Notes under the pieces: generated by a model
Database searches by the model: none
The model's input: the letters and a program-made list of their open reading frames with translations, nothing else
Told to the model about the DNA's origin: nothing
Position numbers and translations under genes: made by a program
Source: CAZJRB01 sp964547995
GTDB taxonomy: Bacteria; Planctomycetota; Planctomycetia; Pirellulales; Thermoguttaceae
DNA: 40,618 nucleotides
Assembly: GCA_964547995.1 (NCBI GenBank)
Contig: CAZJRB010000068.1
Location: 1-40,618 of the forward strand
Direction of reading: 5' to 3'
Part shown: piece by piece, positions 1 through 9,132 of the stretch
Position numbering within the stretch: position 1 is the stretch's first letter
Layout of the letters: the number at the start of each line of letters is the position of its first letter

Positions 1-170
1 AGACGATTCCAATTGTACCTTTCGCAGGAGGCCCGCTCTTTCATGGTATCAGCGAGTTTCGGCGGCGCTTCCGTGTGGGCTTCGAACCCCACGTTGAGGC
101 GAAGCTCCGTGCCCTATTGGTGAGCGTTCCACCGACTACACGTCCAGGTCGCTTATCCGGTTGAGTTGGA

Positions 171-1817
171 TCAGGTGCGTGGGCGCCCAGTGCGGCGGCG
201 GGAGTGGCGCTCCTTGCGGCGAACATCGTCGATCTCCCAGCGGTGTTCGGGATGCGATGCGAGCCAGACGTCCGGCAGCAGCTCGTCGAGGGAATCGGCT
301 GGCTGTGTCGGCATGCGAGTGAAGACGTCGCGAAGGTAGGCAAACGGCTCGACTTGGTTTGCTTTGCAACTGGCCACCAGGCTGAACAAGATCGCCGCAC
401 GCCGGCCGCCGCTTTCGCTCGCGACAAAGAGCCAGTTCTTGCGTCCGATGGCCGGGATCTTCACCGTCCTCTCCGAAATGTTATTGTCGATCGACAGCCG
501 TCCATCTTCCGTGTATCGCTGCAACGCCTCCCACTGGTTCGTCGTGTAGGTGAGCGCCTGGGCGATCGGGCTCTTGGGAAGTAGCGAACCAGCCTGATCG
601 TCGATCCACGCGCGGAACTCGTCGAGGATCGGCAACGCGTGCTCGATGCGCAGATCACGTCGCCGGTTATCGGTCCGCTCACGCAACTGGTCTTCGAGTT
701 GATACAGTCGCCCGATGTGCCCCAACGCGTGATGCGCGCGGCGGGAATCGGTCGTGCGGGCCTCCCACCAGTACCGGCGGCAATGCGTCCAACATGCCAC
801 CTCGATGATCTTGCCGCCCGACTGAAGATAGATCCCGTCGTAACCGCCGTAAGCATCCGCCTGCAAATAACCTTCAAAACCGTTCAAAAACTTCGCTGGG
901 CCGTCGCGCGCCCGGCTGGCCGTGAAGTCGTAGACGGAATACGGATGTTCCCGGTCGCCGATGTACGCCCAGAACCGGGCGTTGCGGGCGTGGCCCAGGA
1001 ATGAATCGAGCAACTTCACCGACGTGTCGTCGGTGTGAATCACCGCCGACTGAAGCACCAACTCACACATCCGCTGGTGAAGCGGCGTGGCCAGGTCCGC
1101 CATCGCGGCAATCCAGTTGCACAGCGTGCTGCGGCGGATCGTCACCCCATATCGCGCGAAGATGTCTTCCTGGCGGTACAGCGGCAGATGGTCGCCGTAC
1201 TTGCTCAGCACCGTGTGGGCCAAGAGCCCCGGCCCCGGCAAGCCCCGGTCGATCGGCTGCGGCGGCTTCGGGGCAATCGCGACGTGTTCCTGACAGTGCC
1301 GGCACGCATACTTGATCCGCTCATGGACGATCACCTTCAACGTGGCGGGCACATACTCCAACTGCTCGCTCGTCTCGCGCCCGATCTCCACACGCGGCTC
1401 GCCGCAGCACGGGCATCGACGTTCTTCCTCGGAAAGTTCGTGAACCACTTGCTCCCGAGGAAGGTTCTTCGGCAGACGCCCTCGGCCATGGCCACCCTTG
1501 TGGCAACGCCGGCGGCGCGGCGTGTCATCGTCCGCTTTGTCCGAGGAATCTTGCGAGGCCGCCTGCTCCTCGGCCAGCGCTTCCAGCTCCTTCACGTCGA
1601 ACAACATGAGTTGATCCGGGTCGACTCGCTCCTGCTTGGGACCGCAGAGCCGACGCAGAAGTTGCGAGATCATGTGCTCCTGTTGCTGGAGCTTGCGGCG
1701 TTGTGATTCGAGCGTCTCTTCGTACTCGGCGACAACCTGTTCGTGGTGTTGTCGCTCGCGCTTTACCAACGCTTTCAGCTTGGCGAGATCGTTGGGAAAT
1801 GGAACGTCCGTGCTCAT
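171..1817 (-). CDS. tnpC: IS66 family transposase TnpC (DDE)
   Basis: This is the catalytic transposase of the IS66 element, 548 aa, a normal length for the family. An N-terminal coiled-coil/leucine-rich segment (about residues 10-60) is followed by the zinc-binding region with CPCC and CRHC pairs (about 135-175). The DDE domain follows, with TDDTS near residue 263, QADAYGGYD near 318 and DNNISER near 446 supplying the acidic triad. It lies 122 nt downstream of tnpB. The ribosome-binding site before ATG 1817 is weak, so its translation may depend on the upstream genes. Nothing looks damaged. Confidence 0.95.
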   Translation of the reverse strand: MSTDVPFPNDLAKLKALVKRERQHHEQVVAEYEETLESQRRKLQQQEHMISQLLRRLCGPKQERVDPDQLMLFDVKELEALAEEQAASQDSSDKADDDTPRRRRCHKGGHGRGRLPKNLPREQVVHELSEEERRCPCCGEPRVEIGRETSEQLEYVPATLKVIVHERIKYACRHCQEHVAIAPKPPQPIDRGLPGPGLLAHTVLSKYGDHLPLYRQEDIFARYGVTIRRSTLCNWIAAMADLATPLHQRMCELVLQSAVIHTDDTSVKLLDSFLGHARNARFWAYIGDREHPYSVYDFTASRARDGPAKFLNGFEGYLQADAYGGYDGIYLQSGGKIIEVACWTHCRRYWWEARTTDSRRAHHALGHIGRLYQLEDQLRERTDNRRRDLRIEHALPILDEFRAWIDDQAGSLLPKSPIAQALTYTTNQWEALQRYTEDGRLSIDNNISERTVKIPAIGRKNWLFVASESGGRRAAILFSLVASCKANQVEPFAYLRDVFTRMPTQPADSLDELLPDVWLASHPEHRWEIDDVRRKERHSRRRTGRPRT

Positions 1818-1939
1818 GCCCTATTAGATACCTTTGGGCCGGAAATTATTCCCGGCAAAACAAAATTTTTTCGCCGCGGAAAAACGATGACCGCGAGCGA
1901 GACGAACTTCGCCGGGTGACGGCCTTGTTCCTTGCGAGA

Positions 1940-2347
1940 TCAACCCGCACGGTGTGCCGGGCGATGATAGCGTTTCTGCCGTCGCACACTCGTCAGATCG
2001 ACGCCGCCGAGCAACATGGCCAATTCGTCCGCCCGAATCTCCCAACGCGCCGGCGGGGAATCCGAATCCCGCTTCGACTCGGTGTCCGTCGATGCCACAT
2101 GGCGGTCGCTGGGCAACTGGAAGCATCCGTCTTCGAGCCGCTTGTACCAGATGCACAAACCGTCGGTATCCCAGAAAAGGATCTTGATCCGGTCGCGACG
2201 CCGGTTCCGAAACAGAAACAGATGTCCCGACAACGGGTCCTCGCCGATCAATTCCTCGGCCATTCCGGCCAGACCGTCGAAGCTCCGGCGCATGTCCGTC
2301 GGCCCCGTGTAGATGAAAACGCGAACCGCAGAGGGCAGACTCAGCAT
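1940..2347 (-). CDS. tnpB: IS66 accessory protein TnpB
   Basis: This is the TnpB (Orf2) accessory protein of IS66, about 135 aa. The family hallmark is plain: YTGPTDMRRSFDGLAGM near the N-terminus, then LFLFRNRRRDRIKILFWD and a GLCIWYKRLE segment. A longer frame extends upstream, but the family start is ATG 2347, which shares one base with the tnpA stop (TAATG). That arrangement implies translational coupling. The exact biochemical role of TnpB in IS66 transposition is not well defined. Confidence 0.93.
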   Translation of the reverse strand: MLSLPSAVRVFIYTGPTDMRRSFDGLAGMAEELIGEDPLSGHLFLFRNRRRDRIKILFWDTDGLCIWYKRLEDGCFQLPSDRHVASTDTESKRDSDSPPARWEIRADELAMLLGGVDLTSVRRQKRYHRPAHRAG

Positions 2348-2799
2348 TACGCGGTCTCCCGGTCGGCGCTTTGTAAGGCGTCGAGAACCTGCGCGAGCGA
2401 CTTCGGATCGACTCCGCCGGGCACGCGCACTTGCCAACCCTCGGGCGAGGTGACTTCCAGACATGGCCCCGCTGCAAAGGGCTCGCGTGTCACCGTGACC
2501 GGCAGAAATGTTCCGCATCTCGTGGGGACCGAACGACTCGACGTCCCCGAACTCTTTTGGCGGCGTTGGACCGACGTCCGTTTGGTCGGCTTGGCTCTCT
2601 TCTGCCGTTTCGTTGTCTTGGTCCTGCTTTCCCGATCACGTTCAGCGATCGTGTGTTTCCAAAAGTAGAACGACGACTCTTGAAGCCCCTCCCGACGACA
2701 GAATTCTCGGACCGTCAACTCGGCCTTCGCCTGCCGCGTGAGGACATCTCGCCAAAACCGCTCCTTCTCTGCATTACGCAGATACGATCGCTGGCTCAT
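2347..2799 (-). CDS. tnpA: IS66 accessory protein TnpA (HTH)
   Basis: This 150-aa first gene of the IS66 operon is a helix-turn-helix protein thought to bind the element's ends. The N-terminal segment contains LTVREFCRREGL followed by SSFYFWK, the characteristic TnpA helix-turn-helix. A basic linker and a C-terminal segment with VRVPGGVDPKSLAQVLDAL follow, as in other members. A good Shine-Dalgarno sequence (AGGAGTG) precedes ATG 2799. Its stop overlaps the tnpB start by one base. Confidence 0.92.
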   Translation of the reverse strand: MSQRSYLRNAEKERFWRDVLTRQAKAELTVREFCRREGLQESSFYFWKHTIAERDRESRTKTTKRQKRAKPTKRTSVQRRQKSSGTSSRSVPTRCGTFLPVTVTREPFAAGPCLEVTSPEGWQVRVPGGVDPKSLAQVLDALQSADRETA

Positions 2800-2904
2800 T
2801 GGATCACTCCTGAATTGGGAAATCTGAAACTATCCAATTCAGGTTACCAACGGCGTCAAGATGGGGTTTGCCGAACGCTCACCCCTATTGTGCATAGCCA
2901 GACC

Positions 2905-3381
2905 TTACCTCCTTGGTTCCAACACTCCAAGTTCAAGTTCGCCGGCGGCCTGCCGCACGCCCACCGAGAGCGTTTGTACCCCAGCCCTAAAGCGCGGAGT
3001 GACGCACCCCAAAGCAGGTTGGCCGGCGCGGCGAAATTCGTCGGCCACGATCAGATTGGCCAGCTCATCGACATAAGGGAGGCAACTTCCGTCGAAGATG
3101 CGCACGGAAACCTTCCCGTAGAGATCGAGTAACTTGACATGCTCACGTGCCTTTTCCACATTGCCTTTGTTCGTATCCAGGCCCTGAACAACGCATCCAT
3201 CGCCCGCGCCAAGCGCGGCGGTCAGCCGCCCGTCGCCGCCGCCAACGTGAACGATCAGCCCGCCATGGACGCCCGTAATGTCCAACATCTCTTTGACCGA
3301 CTCGGCCCGGCCCCCAGCAAGACCGGCTGCCCACACCACTGCCATCGACAATATGATCCACTTGCGTTGCTTCATCTTCAC
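2905..3381 (-). pseudogene. Truncated SAM-methyltransferase-like secreted protein
   Basis: The N-terminal signal-like segment (IILSMAVVWAAGLAGG) is followed by a class I methyltransferase-type nucleotide-binding motif (VHVGGGDGRLTAAL) and a helix with KGNVEKAREHVKLL. Planctomycetes commonly encode large proteins that begin like this and continue into PQQ-type beta-propeller repeats; that comparison is from memory. Here the similarity stops near residue 115 (LIVADE). The remaining ~43 residues look like out-of-frame sequence before a stop. The IS66 element lies 14 nt beyond the last codon but does not itself create the break. I read this as a truncated, inactive gene. Confidence 0.6.
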
Positions 3382-3643
3382 TTGTCCTGCATTGTTGGGT
3401 CAGATAGCAAGTTTCTCGTACCTGGTGATTCCTGCGGGCTCAGTCGTTACCCAGGCACCCTATCGCCTTTCATGGCCAGATAGCTGTGAAGGCTTCAAAG
3501 AATTCCAACGAACCGCAAACCACGAGGCTCGGCGATGCTGCACTCGACGATTACGCTGACGATGGACACGTATTGGCACTCGTGCCCGGGCCAAGATGCT
3601 GAGACGGTGTTGTTGTTTCCGGTGATACCTTCACCTTACGGAC

Positions 3644-6079
3644 TCACTTCGGGACTCTCTGGAGATTCCTGTCGAGTTTTACGGTTTCGTCTTGTTTGAG
3701 ATCCAACTCGACGACCTTCTCGCCGTAGCGGACCTTGCAGTGTTTGCCGCCGACGCTGCAGAGTGTCGCGGCCGCAAACTTACCGTCTTTCCACTGAAGG
3801 CCGACTTCGAAACCACCGCGGGCTCGCAACCCGCTGACGCTACCAGTCGGCCATGCCTTGGGCAACGCCGGGAGAAGCCGAATCTGCTCGTCATGGCTCT
3901 GCACCAGCATTTCGGCGATCCCGGCCGTCCCGCCGAAGTTGCCGTCAATCTGAAAGACCCGCCCTGGCCAACAGGCGTCCAAAAGGTTGGGAAAGGCATT
4001 CCGGCTGATGAGCCGGTTGAGGTACCAATGGGCCTTCTCACCGTTGCGAAGCCGGGCGTAGAAGCACGTCTTCCAGGCGTTGCTCCAACCAACATCGCCG
4101 CCGAACCCGCGTCGTTCGACCGTCTTTCGAGCCGCCTCGAACACCGTAGGATTCTCTTCCGTGATCAAGGAGAACGGATGAAGCCCGATCAAATGGGAAA
4201 CATGGCGGTGTCCAGGTTTATGCTCCTTGCAGTCTTCAATCCATTCCTGAATGGTACCGTCGCGGCCAATCTGAACCGGCGGTAGCTTGTTCATGCTCTG
4301 CTCGAGTTTCGATCGCAACTCTTCGTCAGTCTCAAGGATCGTGGATCCTTCGATGACTGCTTTGAACACGGCACGGACCAACGTCATGTGGTAGGTCGAG
4401 CCTCGCGTGATCCGAACCGCCTTTCCCGTTTCCGGGCAAACATAAGAGTTCTCGGGCGAAGTTGAGGGGACGATGACCAGCAGTCCGTCGAGATCTTCGA
4501 CGAGGTAATCGAGCAAGAACTCCGCTGCCCCGCGGAGCACCGGATACGCCGTGTTTCGAAGAAAGGTCTTGTCACCGGTGAATTCGTAGTGGCGCCAGAA
4601 CGTCATGGCCATCCAGGCGCCTGCCAGCGGGTCGAGGACGCCGTTGACGAACTGGGAGCCGGTCGTCGAGCCACCCGGTGTGGTGCGGCCGAAGAGATTG
4701 GTACACGTAAACGCGACCCAGCCGTCAGCGTGGTAGAGCCTGCGCGCCGAGACCTTGCCTTTCTCCGCCACGTTGGTGAACCAATCGAACAGGGGATCAA
4801 GCGTTTCCGGCAGGTTGCACAGGTCGGCCGGCCAGTAGTTCATCTGCAAATTGATATTCAGGTGGTAATCGGCTTCCCACGGGGCCCACATGTGTTCGTT
4901 CCAGATGCCCTGTAGATTGGCCGGAAGGCGCCCAGGCGAACGAGAACTCGACATCAACAGATAGCGGCCAAACTGGAAGTAAAGTGCGGCTAGCCCCGGA
5001 TCGTCGGTGTCCTTCTTGACGGCCGCGAGCCGTTCGTCAGTTGGGAGCTTGTCTTGCGGCGAGGTGCCCAGGTCGATGGCCACGCGGTCGAAATAGGACC
5101 GATGCTCCTTGACATGGTCGCGCAGAATACTCTGCCACGATCTGTCGGCCGCCTTGGACAGAATCGCGTCTGCCCGCTCGCCCGGGTCGATGGACCGGTC
5201 GAAGGTCATGGCGTCGAGATTGAAGTCGGTGGCCGCGGCAAGCAACACGACCACTTCGTTGGCACCTTTGACAACCAGCGTGTCTTGATCCACCGCGACG
5301 GTTCCTCCTCTTGTCCGGACGAGGAGCCGTGCGGCGAATTTCATGTGTTTGCCCCCCGGCCCCGATCCGCCCCGGTTGTCGTCGTAGCCCTTCGGTGCCG
5401 GGATGTCTATGATTTGTCCGTCCATGTGCAGCTGTTGTCCCGCGGCGGTCACTTTCATATCTTTCTTACGGGTGAGTGAGATCTTCGCGTTGATCTTGCC
5501 CGGTTTGTCAGCCGTTAGTCGCATGGCCAATAGATCGTCGACGGCGGAGATCAACGCCTCGCGCTCGAACCGGACGTCGCCGATCCGGTATTGGGTCCGT
5601 GTAATGCCGTCCTGCAAGTTCAGTTCGCGGCGATAGTCCTCTGCCCCGGCACCATGCCCCATCTCGATCCGAAGATCGGCCAACGGCTCGTACGAACGAT
5701 AGGAGGTCGGAGACATCGTAAGCGTTCGAGAGCCGAGATCCCGTGCCTCGGCGATCCTTCCTTGGAGCACGAGTTGCTGCACCTTGCCCAGGTTTTCCGC
5801 GAAGTTGTCGGGGTAGACATCGAACGGCTCACCAGCCCAAAGACTCTCTTCGTTGAGTTGCAGCCGTTCTTTCGGCACGGCGCCGAAAACCATCCCTCCG
5901 AGACGGCCATTTCCGAGTGGCAATGCTTCGGTCCACTTCTTTGCCGGCTGGCGATACCAGAGCAAGTTCGGTGTCGAGGCTTTCTTTTGCGTTGTCTGTC
6001 CGAATGTCTCTGGAAGATCGGCTGGAAGGAGGAACAGAATTGGCAGGAAGCCAACCGTGAATTGACAAATGCTCTTCAT
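3644..6079 (-). CDS. Secreted GH95 alpha-L-fucosidase-type glycoside hydrolase
   Basis: This 811-aa protein matches GH95, inverting enzymes best known for releasing alpha-1,2-linked fucose (some act on galactose). The N-terminal domain opens with ALPLGNGRLGGMVFG and LQLNEESLWAG. The catalytic (alpha/alpha)6 region shows HLNINLQMNYWPAD near residue 404 (catalytic-base asparagines), STSPEN near 540 (acid glutamate), RHVSHLIGLHPF, and QIDGNFGGTAGIAEM near 711 (catalytic aspartate). All key residues are present. I chose ATG 6079 over the longer frame at 6121: it gives a clean signal peptide (MKSICQFTVGFLPILFLLP) and has GAGG about 10 nt upstream. The upstream element at 6161-6230 is shared with the GH105 relic. 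Confidence 0.93.
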   Translation of the reverse strand: MKSICQFTVGFLPILFLLPADLPETFGQTTQKKASTPNLLWYRQPAKKWTEALPLGNGRLGGMVFGAVPKERLQLNEESLWAGEPFDVYPDNFAENLGKVQQLVLQGRIAEARDLGSRTLTMSPTSYRSYEPLADLRIEMGHGAGAEDYRRELNLQDGITRTQYRIGDVRFEREALISAVDDLLAMRLTADKPGKINAKISLTRKKDMKVTAAGQQLHMDGQIIDIPAPKGYDDNRGGSGPGGKHMKFAARLLVRTRGGTVAVDQDTLVVKGANEVVVLLAAATDFNLDAMTFDRSIDPGERADAILSKAADRSWQSILRDHVKEHRSYFDRVAIDLGTSPQDKLPTDERLAAVKKDTDDPGLAALYFQFGRYLLMSSSRSPGRLPANLQGIWNEHMWAPWEADYHLNINLQMNYWPADLCNLPETLDPLFDWFTNVAEKGKVSARRLYHADGWVAFTCTNLFGRTTPGGSTTGSQFVNGVLDPLAGAWMAMTFWRHYEFTGDKTFLRNTAYPVLRGAAEFLLDYLVEDLDGLLVIVPSTSPENSYVCPETGKAVRITRGSTYHMTLVRAVFKAVIEGSTILETDEELRSKLEQSMNKLPPVQIGRDGTIQEWIEDCKEHKPGHRHVSHLIGLHPFSLITEENPTVFEAARKTVERRGFGGDVGWSNAWKTCFYARLRNGEKAHWYLNRLISRNAFPNLLDACWPGRVFQIDGNFGGTAGIAEMLVQSHDEQIRLLPALPKAWPTGSVSGLRARGGFEVGLQWKDGKFAAATLCSVGGKHCKVRYGEKVVELDLKQDETVKLDRNLQRVPK

Positions 6080-6160
6080 GAGAACGACCTCGGTGTGTAA
6101 TGGAACAGGGGCAGGCTGCATACCTGTCCTCCGGGAGAATTCAACGCCTTCTACAATATG

Positions 6161-6230
6161 CTGATGTTCCCCATTTGGATTGGACCTGAAGCCGATTCAG
6201 GTCAACATTAGACGGATTATAGCAAACTGC
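6161..6230 (-). promoter_or_regulatory. Shared upstream element, copy 1 (before GH95)
   Basis: Read on the minus strand, this 70-nt block begins GCAGTTTGCTATAAT and ends AACATCAG. It aligns without gaps to 32174-32243 upstream of the GH105 relic, with 57 of 70 identities by eye. It contains a consensus-like -10 box (TATAAT) and an inverted repeat, GACCTGAA / TTCAGGTC with a 5-nt spacer (6183-6203). No good -35 hexamer is visible at 17 nt. The GH95 ATG lies about 80 nt downstream of the element. It could be a promoter-operator, a structured leader, or a small dispersed repeat. Confidence 0.55.
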
Positions 6231-6727
6231 CGTCCCAACTGCTTCGATGATGTCGTGCTTTCTTGACTTCTGCAACTTCTTGCTGAGTGTCGACACCCGG
6301 GAACGCGAATGCATTTCTCTCGCATGTCGCCCCGATCAACCGCTTCTCAGTCTGCAGTTTCGATGCAAATCGATCCGAACTGATACACCTACGGTGGCAG
6401 GCACCATTAGAGCGGTGCAATCCGTTCTAGCCCATCTCCACCGCTGAGTGGCCGATTTCTACCCCGCCACTGAGTGGGGCGAAGACGCTTCTTTCCGCCG
6501 CAAACGCAAATGATGAATAACCTGACCGGTTACCTGACGACGTTTGCCACGAAGCTGATCGGCGAAGTCGACGGCGACATCGAGAAACTGTACCTAACCG
6601 GCGCCGCACACATTCGCCTGAAGCAGACGCTCAACGCAAGCTTGCAAGCATCCGGGATACGCCCGGCCGGGCGGTGGCGAATATCGTGTTCCCGCACCCT
6701 CAAGACTGCACCCTGACTTAAGTCCCG
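6231..6727. other. Non-coding stretch with two short palindromes
   Basis: I see no credible gene between the GH95 upstream element and the heparinase-like stop codon. Two near-identical 11-mers, CCGCTGAGTGG (6445-6455) and CCACTGAGTGG (about 6467-6477), lie about 22 nt apart, and the second is a perfect odd palindrome. Spaced terminal repeats like these occur at ends of IS21-type elements, so this may be an IS end relic, but no transposase remains. The short frames in 6474-6716 look incidental. Confidence 0.35.
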
Positions 6728-8779
6728 TCAGTGGGACCGAGTGAACCACTCCGGCACCGCCAGGCTTGCCTTCGAATCATCCACCGTCAATTCGATTTGC
6801 CCGCGCCCGCTGACTCGATACGATGCCCTTGGTGGGTCCATCTCGTTGGCCTCAGTCGCGGTCAATACGTGTAAGAAGACCGTCTTGGAATCGTCATTTC
6901 CCGGGTCGATTTGTATAACGTTCTGGCCGTACTTCCGATGGTAGGGATTCCCGTCGACTGCCGCAAGTGGCTTGCCCGCGGGATCGAAGGCTTCCGCCTT
7001 CCCGTCCCCGTGAAGAATGAGTCGATAGTCACGAGGAAGGAGGGTCCGGCAGAATAGGCGGCCCTCCTGCCTCTTGGGCTTCAGCGCCCGTTCGGCCCAA
7101 TTCATCTGGGGTGGCGGGTTGGTGAAGATCAACACGTGGTCGCCGATTTCGGGACGGCTCTCGCTGTGAAGCTGCCACTGCCGCCGAATCTCCGGCTTGG
7201 GCGTCTCGACGATGTCCAGTACGACAAGATGCTTCGCAGCCAGCCACACAAACTCCCGCGTCCATTGCTTGCACTTACCATCCGGGTTTGTGTTCGTCAA
7301 GTCGGCCCGGCATCGGGCCTCGCCTTGGCGAACTTTCCAGTCGGTGATCCGGGCGACGTCCAACCGGTTCCGCTGGCGGATCTGGAGCCACTGAGCCCAG
7401 GTCTTGTGGTCCGTCTTCAGACCCCGGCGGCTGTTCTGATCTCCGCGATCTTCGGGGATCGCCGGGTCGGTGAAGAGGACCACGTTGGCCGAAATACAGT
7501 TGCGGTGGTACTGGTCGGGCGGCGAGTCGTAGTTGCGGTACCGGCCGCTGCGCGCGGCCAGCGGCGCGTGCCTGAAGACCTGAAACTCCCCGGCGGCCAC
7601 CCCGCCGTGTACGTCCATCGGATCGCCACAACGGAAGAAGACGTGCGTGGCCTCGTCCGGTTGACCTTCCCTGGGCCACTCGCTACGGAAGAACCCGTAG
7701 CCGCAGCTCTCGTGGCCGAACAGCTCGGCAAGTGGAAGGTCCGTCAGCGGCTTCGAGGCTAGCGACGTATCCCGGAAGATCAGATTGTGACCGTACTGGG
7801 GATGATAGAGCGAGGGCCCGAACCGACCCGCCCACCGACGGGACCATGCTCGACCGTAGCCGTTGCGCGTTACGTAGCTGGCAATATCCAGCCCTTGACA
7901 GAACTGGTCGTGCGACTGCCAGTTGCCTCGGTACTGGTCGTTGATGTCAGTGAAGGCGAATCCCGGACGCATATACCATAGATACGATCGGACGATGCCG
8001 TCCAGCCAGTTCCCCTGTTGGGTCCGGATCCAGTCCGCCGGATTTCGATCCGTGGCGGACCACCAAGCGGCGCAGATGCTGGGCAGGTCCACGTACGTGT
8101 AGTAAAGCGTGTAGGTCGCCCCGGTGGGCGCCCCGTCTACCCACTCGTAGGCCTTGAAATATTCGTTGACGCCGAACTCGCGGAATGTCTGCCGGTAGCC
8201 TTCGGCTTTGTTGCTGACTCCGTCTAGGGCTAATCCGGCAACGCACAAGCCCGCCAGGGCGCCGGGCGTGCGACTGTAGAAGAAAGGGGCGTGCCCGCCG
8301 CGCACGTGGGCGATGGCCGCATCGGCGGCCTTCTCGATCTTCTCGATGGTCGCCCGTCGCGTGGGCTCATCGAGGTCCTTATAGAGCCAATCGAACAGCG
8401 CTGCCAATCGGACTAGCTTCAGACCACGGTCGCTCCAGGTCCCGCCGCTGGCATCCATCTTCTTAAGCCCTGCGATCGCCGCGTCCAAATCTTCCTTCTT
8501 CCCCTCGAGCATCCACAACAGACCTCGTCCCATCGGCTTGGCTCGCCACTTCTGACGCACGCCGGCGAACTCAGGCTCCTTCAGGCGGGCCTGCAGCTTC
8601 GCAATCGTCAGGCCCTCGAAGGAATCATTGCGCAGGAAGATTCGTGGTCGGACGTCCAACACTTTGGCCTCGAACGGGTTGTCCTCGGCAGCACGTGCAT
8701 CGACGCCGGGCACGAACGATAGCGCAACCAGGACACACCAAGCGGTCGGGCATGCGCTCGACTCGACGCGGTGATTCAT
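6728..8779 (-). CDS. Secreted heparinase II/III-like polysaccharide lyase family protein
   Basis: This 683-aa protein has a signal peptide (CVLVALSFVPGVDARAAE) and an N-terminal helical region rich in Trp/Tyr (FDWLYKDLDEPTRR, TLYYTYVDLPSICAAWW), as in alpha-toroid lyases. A C-terminal beta-rich part follows, with CGYGFFRSEW, FFRCGDPMDVHGGVAAGEF and TREFVWLAAKHLVVLD. This two-part layout is that of the heparinase II/III superfamily acting on uronic-acid polysaccharides; the substrate cannot be read. ATG 8779 is preferred to the upstream frame because AAAAGGAGA lies just before it. It overlaps the M14 stop by four bases (ATGA), so the two were a coupled operon; the IS in M14 may now reduce its expression. 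Confidence 0.7.
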   Translation of the reverse strand: MNHRVESSACPTAWCVLVALSFVPGVDARAAEDNPFEAKVLDVRPRIFLRNDSFEGLTIAKLQARLKEPEFAGVRQKWRAKPMGRGLLWMLEGKKEDLDAAIAGLKKMDASGGTWSDRGLKLVRLAALFDWLYKDLDEPTRRATIEKIEKAADAAIAHVRGGHAPFFYSRTPGALAGLCVAGLALDGVSNKAEGYRQTFREFGVNEYFKAYEWVDGAPTGATYTLYYTYVDLPSICAAWWSATDRNPADWIRTQQGNWLDGIVRSYLWYMRPGFAFTDINDQYRGNWQSHDQFCQGLDIASYVTRNGYGRAWSRRWAGRFGPSLYHPQYGHNLIFRDTSLASKPLTDLPLAELFGHESCGYGFFRSEWPREGQPDEATHVFFRCGDPMDVHGGVAAGEFQVFRHAPLAARSGRYRNYDSPPDQYHRNCISANVVLFTDPAIPEDRGDQNSRRGLKTDHKTWAQWLQIRQRNRLDVARITDWKVRQGEARCRADLTNTNPDGKCKQWTREFVWLAAKHLVVLDIVETPKPEIRRQWQLHSESRPEIGDHVLIFTNPPPQMNWAERALKPKRQEGRLFCRTLLPRDYRLILHGDGKAEAFDPAGKPLAAVDGNPYHRKYGQNVIQIDPGNDDSKTVFLHVLTATEANEMDPPRASYRVSGRGQIELTVDDSKASLAVPEWFTRSH

Positions 8780-8957
8780 CGTTTGTCTCCTTTTGTCAGG
8801 TCTATCTCGCCAAAGTACTCGAATAGCACGGGTCGCAACTGCCTGCCGAATTCTTCCCAGGCCGCCCCGGTAGGATGCTGCCGCAAGCCGGCGATCCAGT
8901 TGCAGTTGAACTCCAGGATACACGCGTCGATCCCGTACCGCTCCAACAGGCCTTCAC
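8776..8957 (-). pseudogene. M14 zinc carboxypeptidase, C-terminal fragment
   Basis: This is the severed 3' end of the carboxypeptidase whose 5' part is at 10906-12001. It reads GLLERYGIDACILEFNCNW and continues to a stop at 8776-8778. ILEFN carries the glutamate expected to be the catalytic base of M14 enzymes. The duplicated hexamer CTTCAC (8952-8957) marks the insertion point. Joining the pieces across one copy of the hexamer gives NPGSLGEGLLERYG in one uninterrupted frame, for a total of 423 aa. The stop overlaps the heparinase-like start (ATGA). Confidence 0.9.
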
Positions 8958-9049
8958 TTTTCTTCAACACCAGCCCTACAAATTGAGGGGGGTGGTTCTT
9001 GACGTAAGTCCTTGTTTTTCAACGGAAGGAGCTGTCTTGACGCCGGAAA

Positions 9050-9063
9050 CCTGGTGCCACGCC
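9050..9063 (+). repeat. 14-bp direct repeat near left end of IS1634 element
   Basis: CCTGGTGCCACGCC occurs here and again at 10828-10841, on either side of the transposase gene but inside the element. Neighbouring bases are unrelated. A 14-mer matching by chance at both sides is unlikely, so it may be a subterminal transposase site or a trace of recombination between related elements. Confidence 0.6.
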
Positions 9064-9132
9064 ACATTGATATGACTCTTGACTATTCGGTGATTATCGA
9101 TAGAATCATGGTGGCTCGCACAGGAGGTCGCC

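Larger units (their letters stand above)
120..2882 (-). mobile_element. Complete IS66-family insertion sequence
   Basis: The element carries tnpA, tnpB and tnpC in the usual IS66 order, transcribed on the minus strand. Its ends are inverted repeats: GTGAGCGTTC reads inward from 120, and its complement occupies 2873-2882. The 8-bp direct repeat CCCTATTG lies immediately outside both ends (112-119 and 2883-2890), which is the target duplication length known for IS66. Intact ends, perfect duplications and three open genes indicate a recent and probably functional insertion. The flanks join into no gene I recognise, so the insertion may have hit intergenic DNA beside the truncated gene at 2905. 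Confidence 0.93.

Noticed and set aside
1..111. Open minus-strand frame at the window's left edge
   Set aside because: The ~37-residue frame is preceded by a stop at the IS66 junction and resembles nothing I know; it is too short to judge.
1703..2668. 321-codon plus-strand open frame across the IS66 genes
   Set aside because: It lies antisense to tnpB and tnpA, has no ribosome-binding site or motif, and its composition is typical of a shadow frame.
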